A stretch of DNA of 64,000 bases from Bacillota bacterium (GCA_023406895.1 JAEXTV010000016.1:216051-280050), one strand, 5' to 3'. Positions 43,315 through 52,950 are shown, counted from the first letter of the stretch. Numbers and translations: made by a program. Notes: generated by a model not told the origin, from the letters alone.

Positions 43315-43916
43315 GCTATATATGGGCTAAAAGTCTGAGACAAGACGCAAGTTGATTCCCCAGCAGCATATTGAGGATTTTTCAAAAGCCCTTTCCTATA
43401 AACAACTCATTTCATTGCAGCACAGATTCAAGCAGGTCATCGCTATCAAATGCATATGATGCAAGAACAGATTCTCTCCCGCAGGCGCAGTCATTTTTCA
43501 GTGGCGGGCAACAGGCGTACATGAGGACAAGCTTGCTTCGGCAGTCTCTTTTATGGGGCGTACTGGAGGTAGTGAGTGATTCACGGCCGGTCTATTAAAA
43601 AAATCCTATACGCTCACAGTCTCCCTCTGCGAGTTAGTCAGATGACTATCCTCAAGGGATGAACCGAAAGGGCAAAAGCGGGTATAAACCGATATTAGTT
43701 ATTTTTTCACTCCCCCTGTCACCTATCGGTAACAGCCTTCAATCAAACCTGAAGATAGTCTCCAGGGGGCCGTGTTAAGAGGTCTTTTTGATCTCTGTCT
43801 GTGCCGCATCGTTTTGCCCAAATCAACACGGAATGAGGATTTCAAGGCCCGCAAAGCATATATATAACCTACGTCACTGTCAATTAAGCGATGCGCGTGT
43901 TGTTTTTTCCCAACGA

Positions 43917-43942
43917 AAAAAGCGGCCGGGCAGCCGCCTTCT
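43917..43942 (-). terminator. Intrinsic terminator after DUF378 gene
   Basis: Minus strand: a GC-rich stem (GGCGGC...GCCGC) followed by TTTTTT, 14 bases after the stop codon. Confidence 0.7.
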
Positions 43943-43955
43943 TTGCATTCTATCT

Positions 43956-44153
43956 TTATTTTTCTCTGTGTTTGACTCTGGGTACTAACATGATTGCCCA
44001 TAATCCGGCGAGACCGACCAGTGCATAAATAATTCTGGAGACAATTGCCGCCTGACCGCCAAAAATTGCGGCAACGAGGTCGAACTGGAAAAATCCGATA
44101 AGGCCCCAATTGATGGCACCGATTATGACCAGTATCATTGCTAAGATATTCAA
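43956..44153 (-). CDS. DUF378 family membrane protein
   Basis: 65 residues from TTG 44153 (AGGAG 9 bases upstream). Two transmembrane helices with the DUF378 signature NILAMILVIIGAINWGLIGF and the ...IIYALVGLAGLWAI... segment. Function unknown; widespread in Firmicutes. Short basic tail PRVKHREK. Confidence 0.88.
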   Translation of the reverse strand: MNILAMILVIIGAINWGLIGFFQFDLVAAIFGGQAAIVSRIIYALVGLAGLWAIMLVPRVKHREK

Positions 44154-44158
44154 GCAAA

Positions 44159-44461
44159 TCAACTCCTTTCGTGCTTATTATCCGCAAAACACGATGGAGT
44201 TATCACTTGATCGCCTTTTTTCTTCTTTCCAATTACTACTATTTCCAATGTATCGAAATCGACACTCTCGACAAAATCGTCCGGAAAGAAAACCGTTCTG
44301 GAAAACGACTTGATTTCCGCATGATGCTTCGCACAAATAATCGGCTTTGAGAGATCAAAAGCATCACAAACGGCAGACAAAGCGCTCGGAAAATCCTTTT
44401 CCTCAAGCGCCGTGTCTCTTATGATTCTGTCTTCAATTTTGATTTTTCCCCAATATCTCAA
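44159..44461 (-). CDS. Hypothetical protein (100 aa) coupled to PepV
   Basis: Soluble alpha/beta protein (MRYWGKIKIEDRIIRDTALE, FDLSKPIICAKHHAEIKSF, DTLEIVVIGKKKKGD). Its start overlaps the pepV stop by 4 bp, so the two are co-translated, and DUF378 follows after a few bases. No domain recognised. Conserved coupling suggests a functional link with peptide metabolism, but this is inference. Confidence 0.7.
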   Translation of the reverse strand: MRYWGKIKIEDRIIRDTALEEKDFPSALSAVCDAFDLSKPIICAKHHAEIKSFSRTVFFPDDFVESVDFDTLEIVVIGKKKKGDQVITPSCFADNKHERS

Positions 44462-45849
44462 ATGGCCTCACCACAAAGTTTGATAATCGCGTTGGCGATA
44501 ATTTCCGAATTCTTAATCAGGCTGTCCGTCTCTATATATTCATCCGGTCCGTGCTCAGTGTTGGGCTGTCCGGGAAACAGCGGCCCAAATGTGACGGCAT
44601 TTTCAAATGCACGTGCATATGTCGCACCGCCGATAGAAATGCAGTGTGCTTCTTCGCCCGTAATCTCTGTATAGGCTTCTTTAAGCGTTGTCACAAGCGG
44701 GCTGTCTTCACTCACAAAATGAGAATCGAGCGTATGCTGGTATGTGATGCCAAACAAATCGCCAAAATGCTTCTGAAGCTTTTCTTCAATCACTTGGCGC
44801 TGCACCGATACCGGGTAACGGATGTCGATACCCGCTTTCAATATGCCGCCGCTCAAAAACAGCGTTCCCAAATTGAATGTCAGCTTACCGGATATCTCAT
44901 CTTCAAGATTCAGCTCCACCGCTTCGCCATGGTAATAGGTGCCGATCTTGCTTGCAAGCGCGTAAACCGCTTCGCTCGTTTTGCCGGGTGACCAAGGCAG
45001 TGTGCCCAGATACTGCAGCAGCGCCGAAGCCGCGTTGATACCCTGATCAGGGCGTGAACCGTGTGCGCACCGGCCTACGGCGGTTACGGTCACAAGCCCG
45101 CTGCCGCTGTCCTGCGCTGTCAGCTTTGCGCCGATGGGGCACTGATAACTTTCAAGGCTCTTTTGTATGGTTGTCAGGGGTGCGGCAATCACAGCCTGTG
45201 CCTTGTTCGGCACCACATTGATGCGCGTTCCCGCTTCAAAGCTTCTCACGCTCAGCGCACCGCCGTCTTCGAGCCCCTCAACGCTGAGCACCACATGCAT
45301 GAGACCCTTTTCGGCGTTGATCACGGGGTATTCGCCGTCGGGTGAAAACGCGATATCAGGCAGCGGTTCATGCTTCTTGTAAAAATCCATATCCGCCCAG
45401 CCGGATTCCTCATCCGCTCCGATAATCAGGCGAACCTTTTTATTGAGCTGCACACAGTTATCACTGAGCGCCTTGATCGCGTAGAGTGCCGCAATGCACG
45501 GCCCTTTGTTATCGATCGCGCCGCGCCCGATAATTTTTCCGTCCTTCTCAACACCTTCAAATGCCGGAACCGTCCATCCTTCGCCCTCGGGCACCACGTC
45601 GATATGCACCAATATGCCCAGCATCTCGTCACCGTCGCCGTAATCAATATAAGCAAGGTGCCCAAAGAGATTCACACAGTCAAGATCCATGTCTTCCGCA
45701 GTACTTTGAATAAACATCAACGCGTCAAATATGCCTTTGCCGTAAGGCATGTTAGGCTGGCTCTCGCCTTTCACGCTCTCTATTTTAAGAAAGTTCTTAA
45801 GAACTTCCTTCATCTCCTGCCTGTATGGCTCAAAAGAAAAAACAAGCAT
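44458..45849 (-). CDS. pepV: M20 family dipeptidase (PepV)
   Basis: 463 residues. Zinc ligands and catalytic residues are present: VHIDVVPEGEGW (His 82, Asp 84), GRGAIDNKGP (Asp 113), GADEESGWADMD (Glu 147/148) and the C-terminal NTEHGPDEYI. PepV cleaves dipeptides with broad specificity in the cytoplasm, the last step of peptide use. Length and the lid domain fit the family. Confidence 0.93.
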   Translation of the reverse strand: MLVFSFEPYRQEMKEVLKNFLKIESVKGESQPNMPYGKGIFDALMFIQSTAEDMDLDCVNLFGHLAYIDYGDGDEMLGILVHIDVVPEGEGWTVPAFEGVEKDGKIIGRGAIDNKGPCIAALYAIKALSDNCVQLNKKVRLIIGADEESGWADMDFYKKHEPLPDIAFSPDGEYPVINAEKGLMHVVLSVEGLEDGGALSVRSFEAGTRINVVPNKAQAVIAAPLTTIQKSLESYQCPIGAKLTAQDSGSGLVTVTAVGRCAHGSRPDQGINAASALLQYLGTLPWSPGKTSEAVYALASKIGTYYHGEAVELNLEDEISGKLTFNLGTLFLSGGILKAGIDIRYPVSVQRQVIEEKLQKHFGDLFGITYQHTLDSHFVSEDSPLVTTLKEAYTEITGEEAHCISIGGATYARAFENAVTFGPLFPGQPNTEHGPDEYIETDSLIKNSEIIANAIIKLCGEAI

Positions 45850-45871
45850 GTCTATGAGCCTCCTTCACCTA

Positions 45872-46663
45872 TTAATATGCCCAGTTTATCGTTTTTAGCA
45901 GATATTGATCCAGCAAAACAAATATGCCAAGCAACGCGACATAGATGGCAAAGCCATACAGCCGTTTTCTGGTGATCAGCGCCAGCATAAATTTAATTGC
46001 AAAATAACCCGATACAGCTGCGCATACCATACCGACAATTGTCGGCAGCCATTCCACATGAAGTGATGTATCCTTTATAACCTTCGAGCCCTGAAGCACC
46101 ACCGACCCGATAATAGCCGGAATCGACATAAGAAATGAAAAGCTCGCCGCTTTTCGCCGGTCAACGCCAGCGACCAAGCCGCCCGCTATGGTTAATCCGG
46201 AGCGGGATACAGCCGGCAGTATGGAGACCGCCTGCGCCACACCCATTGTCAGCGACGTGCCGATGCCGATTTCACGCTTGCTCTTCACATGCTTCGATAT
46301 CACTTCGGACAATGCGAGCACACATGCCGTCAATAAGAATTCATACCCAAGATAGATGCCTGTAAATGTCTCTTCGAAGAAATCCCCAAAAAACAGCGTG
46401 GCCACAATGGCAGGGATCGTTGCAACAATGAGACACAGTGTCATTTTCGAAAAGAAGTTTCTAAATATATCCATTATGCTTTGCCACATCACGATCACAA
46501 CCGCAACGAGCGTCCCGAGATGCAGCATTGTATCAAAAAAAAGCTGCGGCTCGCTGATGCCGAAAACATTCTGCAGCAGAACGAGATGGCCGCTGCTTGA
46601 AACAGGCAGAAATTCTGTTAATCCCTGCACAATGCCCAAAAGGATCGATTCGAGTATACTCAT
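45872..46663 (-). CDS. uppP: Undecaprenyl-diphosphatase (UppP/BacA)
   Basis: 263 residues, polytopic. The signature GIVQGLTEFLPVSSSGHLVL (9-28) and the second conserved region PAVSRSGLTIAGGL are intact. It recycles the lipid carrier of peptidoglycan synthesis by dephosphorylating undecaprenyl diphosphate, and gives bacitracin tolerance. 22 bases upstream of pepV in the same direction. Confidence 0.95.
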   Translation of the reverse strand: MSILESILLGIVQGLTEFLPVSSSGHLVLLQNVFGISEPQLFFDTMLHLGTLVAVVIVMWQSIMDIFRNFFSKMTLCLIVATIPAIVATLFFGDFFEETFTGIYLGYEFLLTACVLALSEVISKHVKSKREIGIGTSLTMGVAQAVSILPAVSRSGLTIAGGLVAGVDRRKAASFSFLMSIPAIIGSVVLQGSKVIKDTSLHVEWLPTIVGMVCAAVSGYFAIKFMLALITRKRLYGFAIYVALLGIFVLLDQYLLKTINWAY

Positions 46664-46814
46664 AGGAATTTCCTTTCATATTTTCGCCATGCTATTATAT
46701 CAGTAAAGATATGATTTGCATAGGGATGATATGTAAAACACGCACTGACTGATGGATGGCTATTATTTATTCCGTTGATAAAAGCCTGCCTTTTGCGTCA
46801 TGACCGAAGCGGTG

Positions 46815-46843
46815 TTGACTATCGCTACCAACGGGTATAAAAT
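46815..46843 (+). promoter_or_regulatory. Promoter of the branched-chain aminotransferase gene
   Basis: TTGACT (46815-46820), 17-base spacer, TAAAAT (46838-46843; TATAAA overlaps it), about 45 bases before the start. No T-box or leader terminator is visible in the 225-base region, so leucine-type attenuation is not supported. Confidence 0.6.
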
Positions 46844-46888
46844 ACTTCAATAATCGATTTTTTATACTGAAACGAGGAGAAAGGCATC

Positions 46889-47953
46889 ATGAATCTAGAG
46901 GTCATCAAAGCGCAGAGTTTAAAACCAAAACCGCAAGACGAATCGAAACTTGGCTTCGGCAGAATATTCACCGATCACATGCTCACCATTGAGTACAAAG
47001 CGGGCAAAGGCTGGCATGATGCCAAAATTCGTCCCTTCGAAAACTTTTCTCTGTCTCCGGCATGCAGCGTGCTGCATTACAGCCAGACGATATTCGAAGG
47101 CATGAAGGCGTACCGCACAGAATCGGGCATCAACCTGTTTCGCCCATGGGATAATTTCAAACGCATGAACGTATCGGGCGAGCGTCTGTGCATGCCCGCT
47201 ATTGATGAAGCGTTTGCGCTGGAAGCGCTGGAAGAACTATTGCGCATCGAGCAGGATTGGATTCCGCGCTCCGAAGGCACGTCGCTTTATATCCGCCCCA
47301 CCATCATTTCGACGGATCCTTTCCTCGGCGTTCACGCGGGAGAACAGTATATATTCTATATCATCCTTTCCCCTGTCGGTGCTTACTATGCGTCTGGTCT
47401 TGCCCCTGTTGATATTTACGTGGAAGACGAATATGTGCGCTCGGTGAAGGGCGGCACGGGCTTTGCCAAAACGGGCGGCAACTACGCAGCAAGCCTGCTC
47501 GCGGGCGACATCGCGCAAAAGAGAGGGTATTCTCAGGTGCTCTGGCTCGATGGTGTGGAGAAAAAGTATGTCGAAGAAGTGGGCTCCATGAACATCTTCT
47601 TCAAAATCCGCGGCGAGCTCTATACCGCGCCGCTCGGCGGCAGCATACTCCCCGGCATCACACGTGATTCCATCATTCGGCTTGCCAAAGACGTTTACGG
47701 CGTGAACGTACGCGAAGAGCGCATTGCGATTGAAGACATATTTAAAGAGAACGAATCGGGCGGTCTTGAAGAGGTGTTCGGCACGGGCACGGCTGCTGTG
47801 GTGAGCCCCGTGGGCGGCATGACCTGGGGAGACAAGAGCATCAAAATATCGGGCGGCAAAATGGGCGAGCTGACTTCGAAGCTGTATGACAAGCTCACAG
47901 GCATTCAGTACGGCAAAGAGAAGGACGAGTTCGGCTGGATTAAGACAATTTAA
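46889..47953 (+). CDS. ilvE: Branched-chain amino acid aminotransferase
   Basis: 354 residues, fold-type IV PLP enzyme of the larger BCAT class (about 350 residues). The PLP lysine is Lys 194 in GFAKTGGNYAAS; other motifs are LHYSQTIFEGMKAYR, RMNVSGERLCMP and GTGTAAVVSPVGG. It interconverts Leu, Ile and Val with their 2-oxo acids. It stands alone with its own promoter and terminator, away from other ilv genes. GAGGAGAAAGG precedes the ATG. Confidence 0.95.
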   Translation: MNLEVIKAQSLKPKPQDESKLGFGRIFTDHMLTIEYKAGKGWHDAKIRPFENFSLSPACSVLHYSQTIFEGMKAYRTESGINLFRPWDNFKRMNVSGERLCMPAIDEAFALEALEELLRIEQDWIPRSEGTSLYIRPTIISTDPFLGVHAGEQYIFYIILSPVGAYYASGLAPVDIYVEDEYVRSVKGGTGFAKTGGNYAASLLAGDIAQKRGYSQVLWLDGVEKKYVEEVGSMNIFFKIRGELYTAPLGGSILPGITRDSIIRLAKDVYGVNVREERIAIEDIFKENESGGLEEVFGTGTAAVVSPVGGMTWGDKSIKISGGKMGELTSKLYDKLTGIQYGKEKDEFGWIKTI

Positions 47954-47964
47954 GCAAATACGGC

Positions 47965-47997
47965 AAAGGCCTTTGCGGCAGCGCAGGGGCCTTTTTT
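47965..47997 (+). terminator. Intrinsic terminator of ilvE
   Basis: AAAGGCC...GGCCTTT with an inner TTGC/GCGCA-like stem, followed by TTTTTT; 11 bases after the stop codon. Confidence 0.8.
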
Positions 47998-47999
47998 AA

Positions 48000-48394
48000 T
48001 GGCCTTTCACGTTATCATCCACCAGCTATGCTGATGTGAATAAAAAAGCTTTCGCATAACGAATTGATCAAAGTGAACGAAAAATGGTAAGCTGATAAAA
48101 AAAGCGATACTCTCATACCGGAGTACCACTTTGGCGTCATACGGCAAATTATGCTATCGTAGGCCTTTTCGTCTTGAGACGTAGCCATTTTAGGGCTATG
48201 CATACCATCGGTTTCCCGGTGGTACTGAATGGGGCTGCAATACTGATCATTTCATTATAGTACCGGAAACGTATACAGCCCCTAATGGTCATCACTTTGC
48301 CTAGTTTTTCATTTTTATCATTCGCTAACCATCAACGCGATAGACGGCGCGGTGATTGACCGGCAGAAAGGATATTAACAGACCAGCCATTGTG
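48000..48394. other. Intergenic region with structured segments
   Basis: No gene found. TACCATCGG-TTTC-CCGGTGGTA (about 48202-48223) forms a 9-bp stem with one G-T pair, and GGGGCTG (48231) pairs with CAGCCCC (48275). It lies between the convergent ilvE and trkH genes; could be a decayed repeat or an RNA. No known riboswitch is recognised. Confidence 0.45.
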
Positions 48395-49849
48395 TCAGGC
48401 TCTTCTTTTGCGCCAAACAGCCGGAGACATCAGCACCAGAATCGGGTAAACCTCGAGCCGCCCGATCAGCATATCCAACGACAAAACGATTTTGCTGAAA
48501 ACTGAGAAAGAACCGTAGTTGCCCACCGGCGATACAAGGCCGAGCCCCGGACCGATGTTGTTGATACACGCGGCAACCGCGGATACCGAGGTATCTATAT
48601 CATACCCGTCCACCGAAATGCAGAGTATAGACCCGGCGGTAATGCCCAAAAACGCGACGATAAAGACGCTGGTCCCACGAATCACATCCTCATGAACCGG
48701 CATATTATCAAGCTTAATGAGCTTCACGGCCTGCGGATGCAATATTTTAAGCGCCTCACGTTTGAGTGTTTTAAACATGATAATCAACCGCGAGACCTTG
48801 ATACCACCGCCGGTTGACCCCGCGCAGGCCCCCACAAACATTAGCAGCAGCAGCAAAAACCTGCTGAACGTGGGCCAAAGGTCATAATTCGCCGTTGCGT
48901 AGCCTGTTGTTGTGATGATGGATGCGACCTGAAACGACGAATAACGCAGGCTTTCAAAAAAGTTTTGATAGACCGTCCCCGTAATGTTAACGGCAATAAT
49001 CAGCATTGAAAAAATCACAATACCAAGATACACGCGCATTTCTTCGTGCTTTAAAAAGTTTTTGAATTTTCCTGCAATCAGAAGAAAATACGCACTGAAA
49101 TTGATGCCGAACAGCACCATAAAAACCGCGATCACCACATCGATATACACACTGTCATACGCGGCGATGGATGCGTTTTTGATGGAAAATCCGCCCGTCC
49201 CCGCTGTGCCAAACGTATGGACAATGCTGTCGAAAAGAGGCATACCGCCCAGCTTGAGCAGGATAATTTCCAGCAGCGTCATGCCGATATAGATGATATA
49301 GAGGATCATGGCCGTTTGACGCGCCTTGGGCACCAGCTTCTCCGTGGTGGGGCCCGGGCTTTCCGCGCGCATCATATGCAGCGGGTCGGCACCGGACAGG
49401 GGCAGTATCGCCATCACAAACATCAGCACACCCATCCCGCCGATCCAGTGGGTGAAGCTACGCCAAAAAAGCATGCTTTTGTCGAGTATCTCCACATTGG
49501 CCAATATGCTGCCGCCGGTGGTGGTAAAACCCGATATCGATTCGAACAAGCTGTCGATAAACGAGGGGATTGTTCCGGTGATTAAAAAGGGAAGGGCACC
49601 GAACACCGATATAATCACCCACGATAGCGATACCGTCACCACACCTTCCTTGGCATAAAACGATCTGTTCTTTGGCTTCTTAAAAGTCAATAAAAAGCTA
49701 ATCGCCAGCATGCCCGCTATGATTCCGGCAAATACGAGCGCCGAGTTTCTTTCACCGTATAAAAAAGCCACAACCAGCGACAGTGTCATAAAAACGGCTT
49801 CAAACCGGATCACATAGCCGCAAAGGTTTCTGATCATTCCAAAATTCAT
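48395..49849 (-). CDS. trkH: Potassium uptake channel protein TrkH/KtrB family
   Basis: 484 residues, multi-span. Selectivity-filter loops are visible: GFTTTGGSI, GTAGTGGFSI, ITTTGYATANYD and NNIGPGLG, one per repeat of the fold. It forms the potassium-conducting dimer gated by the TrkA ring encoded 15 bases upstream. Length fits TrkH more than KtrB. Potassium uptake is the main c-di-AMP-controlled process in Firmicutes, and the c-di-AMP phosphodiesterase GdpP is encoded 10 kb away. Confidence 0.93.
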   Translation of the reverse strand: MNFGMIRNLCGYVIRFEAVFMTLSLVVAFLYGERNSALVFAGIIAGMLAISFLLTFKKPKNRSFYAKEGVVTVSLSWVIISVFGALPFLITGTIPSFIDSLFESISGFTTTGGSILANVEILDKSMLFWRSFTHWIGGMGVLMFVMAILPLSGADPLHMMRAESPGPTTEKLVPKARQTAMILYIIYIGMTLLEIILLKLGGMPLFDSIVHTFGTAGTGGFSIKNASIAAYDSVYIDVVIAVFMVLFGINFSAYFLLIAGKFKNFLKHEEMRVYLGIVIFSMLIIAVNITGTVYQNFFESLRYSSFQVASIITTTGYATANYDLWPTFSRFLLLLLMFVGACAGSTGGGIKVSRLIIMFKTLKREALKILHPQAVKLIKLDNMPVHEDVIRGTSVFIVAFLGITAGSILCISVDGYDIDTSVSAVAACINNIGPGLGLVSPVGNYGSFSVFSKIVLSLDMLIGRLEVYPILVLMSPAVWRKRRA

Positions 49850-49864
49850 AAGGCCTGTCCTTTT

Positions 49865-51220
49865 TTATAAGAAAATCTCATTGAGGTCCTCAATACGCTT
49901 CATCGTCGTGGCTATGATCACATGATCGTGCTCGTTGATCGAATCGTTCCCTTTGGGAATGATCACATCATCATTTCGCACAATGGTGGTGATGAGAATA
50001 TCCCGTTTCAGCGGAAGCTGCGACAAGGGCACGCCCAAATGCCGCGTGGATGCTGTCGCCTTAAATTCAATGATTTCAGCCGACTTGCCCATGATGCGGT
50101 AAAGTGTTTTGATGTCGCTTCCCTTTTGTTTCTGCATTCCTCTCACATAACGGACAATATGATTCGCAGCCATGTATTTTGGGCTGATCACCCTGTCGAT
50201 ACCCGCTTTTTGAATCACATCGGCATATTCCATCCTGTTGATTTTTGTGATAACTTTTGAAACGCCTTTGTAAGCCGCATACAAGGATATGATGAGGTTT
50301 TCTTCATCCATATCCGTCAGCGCCACAAACGCATCGATATGCTCTATATCTTCCGAATCCAGCATCTCTTTTTCTGTGCCGTCCCCATGAATAATAAGCG
50401 CCTCCGGGATGGCTTCACACAGTTGTTCGCACTTGTCTTTATTCTTCTCGATGATTTTTAAATGGATGCCGTAATCGACGAGGATATAGCTTAAGTATTG
50501 GGCAATCAGGCCGCCGCCCACCAGCATCGCCGTTTTTACTTTCTTGTCACGGTGGCCGAGAGACTTGATAAATTTGCGTATGCTTTCGTGTTCGCCCGTA
50601 ATAAAAATATGATCGCCGACCTCAATCACAAAATCGCCTTTGGGAATCACAATTTCATTTTCCCGCTGCACGGCACAAATCAACACATCAGGCGAGTAGT
50701 CCGTGTGAATTTTGGAAACCGACTGTCCGGCCAGCAGATAGTCCGGCTGAACCTTATACTCCACCATGTAAACACGATCTTCGGCAAAAACGCCGATATG
50801 AATGGCTGACGGGAAACTGATCAAATGAGAAATTTCCATAGCTGCGGTGAGCTCAGGGTTCACCGCCATGCTGAGCCCCATTTCATCCTTCATCATATTG
50901 AGCTGACTGCTGTATTCCGGGTTTCTTATTCGTGCGATGGTGTTGGGAACGCCAAGCTTTTTCGCCAGTAAACAGCACAGCATGTTTAACTCATCCGTCG
51001 ATGTCGCGGCAATCAGAAGATCCGCTTCACCGGCACCCGCCTTTTCCAGCACAGCAACGCTTGCCCCGTTACCACTGATTGTGATGACATCAAGGGCATC
51101 CTCTGTTTTCTGCAGAACTTCCTTTCTGTTATCGATAATTGTGATATCGTGACCCTCTTTGGACAGGTGTTCAGAAAGGGTGAAGCCCACCTTGCCGTCA
51201 CCCACAATAATTATCTTCAT
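49865..51220 (-). CDS. trkA: TrkA, NAD-binding regulator of potassium uptake
   Basis: 451 residues starting MKIIIVGDGKVGFTLSEHL at ATG 51220 (GGGAGGA upstream; the frame runs to 51325 without a site). Two tandem RCK_N domains (GDGKVG at the start; MLVGGGLIAQYL in the middle) and two RCK_C domains (VEYKVQPDYLLAGQSV..., and IEFKATASTRHLGVPL...). It binds nucleotides, and in many Firmicutes RCK_C binds c-di-AMP, to gate TrkH. Confidence 0.94.
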   Translation of the reverse strand: MKIIIVGDGKVGFTLSEHLSKEGHDITIIDNRKEVLQKTEDALDVITISGNGASVAVLEKAGAGEADLLIAATSTDELNMLCCLLAKKLGVPNTIARIRNPEYSSQLNMMKDEMGLSMAVNPELTAAMEISHLISFPSAIHIGVFAEDRVYMVEYKVQPDYLLAGQSVSKIHTDYSPDVLICAVQRENEIVIPKGDFVIEVGDHIFITGEHESIRKFIKSLGHRDKKVKTAMLVGGGLIAQYLSYILVDYGIHLKIIEKNKDKCEQLCEAIPEALIIHGDGTEKEMLDSEDIEHIDAFVALTDMDEENLIISLYAAYKGVSKVITKINRMEYADVIQKAGIDRVISPKYMAANHIVRYVRGMQKQKGSDIKTLYRIMGKSAEIIEFKATASTRHLGVPLSQLPLKRDILITTIVRNDDVIIPKGNDSINEHDHVIIATTMKRIEDLNEIFL

Positions 51221-51339
51221 TGATAAGAAATCCTCCCCGTACCCACCGATCGCCGTTTTTAAAGCATTATACCATAGGACTTCAATAAAACCCAAAGCGT
51301 TTATGTATATATTATCTGCATTCATCCAAAATGGAATGC

Positions 51340-52233
51340 CTAAAAAAAAGAAATCTGCTGATGCTCCAGCCCTTTTCTGGACAGTTTCACAATATCGCTC
51401 ATGTTATGCAGCAATCCGAACCGATCGCATTCCTCCGTCAACGCACGGTGCAGCGCCGCGCTGTTTGGCGACACGCATGCGTAGCTGTCGCCGAAAGTGC
51501 GCACGTATTTCTCCTTTACACCCGGAAACACCGCTTCGAGCCGGTCATAAAAATAATCGCGCTGGTTCTGCCGCAGCGTCACGCCAAAGCTGTCCCAATG
51601 GTACACCCATTTCGCACCCGCCAGCGCTGCCAAGCGCACGATCGTGCGGATATTATGCTCGTCATCGTTGATAAACGGCAGAGTCGGCATCAGCAGCACG
51701 CCGCACATTACGCCCGCTTCGCTCAACCGATGAATCGCGTCAAAACGCGCGCTTGACGGGTTCACATACCGCTCAATTTTGGTGCAGAGTTCATCATCCG
51801 CCGTGGTCACCGTCATGTTCACAAAAACAGGCGAATGCGTTTTGATTTTCAGCAGCAGATCAATATCGCGGCAAACCAGCGCCGATTTTGTGAGGATGGC
51901 CGCGCCGAAGTGATATCGGTGAATCAGCTCGAGTGCGCCGCGCGTAAGCTCTTCCGTCTCTTCGTGCGGATTGTACGGGTCGCTCATCGCACCCGTCATA
52001 ATCACACCCGGCTTTTTCTTCGCTTCGAGATCGCGCCGGATCAAAAAAAGCGCGTTGTCCTTCGCACGTACAGTATCAAAATTCTCCACACGGTAACACT
52101 CACTCCGGCTGTCGCAGTAAATGCAACCGTGGCAGCACCCCTTGTAGATATTCATGTTGTAATTCGCGCCGAACCAGCCATTGTCACTATAGCCCGAAAT
52201 GATGGTTTTCGCGGGAATCAACGGGATACTCAC
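51340..52233 (-). CDS. SPL-family radical SAM protein
   Basis: 297 residues. The iron-sulfur motif is CCHGCIYC (Cys 33, 37, 40; CX3CX2C) within NMNIYKGCCHGCIYCDSRSE, as in spore-photoproduct-lyase-like radical SAM proteins. A TGAMSDPYNPHE segment and a TLPFINDDEHN segment follow. It lacks the N-terminal domain and terminal Cys of true SplB, so it is a relative with unknown substrate. It overlaps the downstream end of the Cys-rich 151-residue gene by 4 bp. Confidence 0.88.
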   Translation of the reverse strand: MSIPLIPAKTIISGYSDNGWFGANYNMNIYKGCCHGCIYCDSRSECYRVENFDTVRAKDNALFLIRRDLEAKKKPGVIMTGAMSDPYNPHEETEELTRGALELIHRYHFGAAILTKSALVCRDIDLLLKIKTHSPVFVNMTVTTADDELCTKIERYVNPSSARFDAIHRLSEAGVMCGVLLMPTLPFINDDEHNIRTIVRLAALAGAKWVYHWDSFGVTLRQNQRDYFYDRLEAVFPGVKEKYVRTFGDSYACVSPNSAALHRALTEECDRFGLLHNMSDIVKLSRKGLEHQQISFF

Positions 52234-52685
52234 GCGTTTGTACTCTCTTGAGGTCTATGTTCCACCCGTAGCCGGCAGCAGGGTGCGCCTGCGAGTATCG
52301 ATTCCACCAATGTCACGCGGACATTTCCCTCACCCCATACGCTTTCGAGGTTGTAAAGCAGGCTGCTGCGTGAACACGCGCACAAATACGGTGTTTTGAC
52401 AAATCCCTTTTTGACGAGATCGCAGGCGCAGTATTTGTACCTGATTTCATACAGCCGGTTTTGCTCTAGGGTTTCGATTTCCAGCTCGGAAAACGTTTTT
52501 TTGAGTGCCGCAAAGAATGCCTCGTCATCGCGGGCATCTTTCTTCGCATCGAGAAAAACCTGCCGTGTATACGAATCCGAGCAGGCTCTTCCGCACTTGG
52601 CGAGTATACCGTTTCGGCTCTCTTCATCCATCGCAATAATCGCCTCTTCAAAACCGCCGAACCAATATTTCAGAAAATTGTCCAT
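52230..52685 (-). CDS. Cys-rich DUF6144-like protein coupled to the radical SAM gene
   Basis: 151 residues. Conserved-looking cysteines: KCGRACSDSY, YKYCACDLVKKG, PYLCACSRSS and ILAGAPCCRLRV. The C-terminal ESILAGAPCCRLRVEHR resembles the end of 4-vinyl-reductase or ATC-hydrolase-like small-molecule-binding folds. Translationally coupled to the radical SAM gene. A substrate-binding or maturation partner is inferred. Confidence 0.7.
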   Translation of the reverse strand: MDNFLKYWFGGFEEAIIAMDEESRNGILAKCGRACSDSYTRQVFLDAKKDARDDEAFFAALKKTFSELEIETLEQNRLYEIRYKYCACDLVKKGFVKTPYLCACSRSSLLYNLESVWGEGNVRVTLVESILAGAPCCRLRVEHRPQESTNA

Positions 52686-52910
52686 AACCGCCTCTCCGTT
52701 TCATTGATGCCGCCGTTGATCTGCTCAAAAGGCACATCGCTGGCTGCATGTTGACACGCATTAAATCTACCGTCAATCGCATGTTTTGCCCTGCGACTGC
52801 TTGGCAGCACTGCCGATTTTTGCTTTCAGTCATTGCTCACTCGCTTCTCTTTATTTTCAGACTGTCTTTTCAAAACAACGCTGGCAGAATTAATAAACTC
52901 CAATCAATAA

Positions 52911-52934
52911 CAAAATAAGCACCCCGCGGATGCT
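52911..52934 (-). terminator. Intrinsic terminator after the FMN-binding gene
   Basis: Minus strand: AGCATCC-GCG-GGGTGCT (7 bp with one G-U) followed by TTATTTTG. The rest of 52686-52950 shows no gene. Confidence 0.65.
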
Positions 52935-52950
52935 CTTTTGTTCCTGCTCT

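Larger units (their letters stand above)
42961..43955. other. Long intergenic region with one tiny gene
   Basis: Nearly 1 kb holding only the 25-residue peptide gene at 43159, its terminator and the DUF378 terminator. Longer open frames here (for instance 43371-43598 and 43723-44187) have no ribosome binding site or protein-like composition. Between about 43320 and 43900 no promoter, tRNA or known riboswitch fold is recognised. Confidence 0.6.

Noticed and set aside
43723..44187. Minus-strand frame of 154 residues over the DUF378 gene
   Set aside because: It has no ribosome binding site, protein-unlike composition, and overlaps the convincing DUF378 gene in another frame.
46664..46888. T-box or leucine-type leader before ilvE
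   Set aside because: No T-box sequence (TGGNACCGCG), no leader terminator; only a plain promoter is visible.
51220..51340. c-di-AMP (ydaO-type) riboswitch before trkA
   Set aside because: The gap is only about 120 bases, much of it inside an open frame, with no matching conserved elements.
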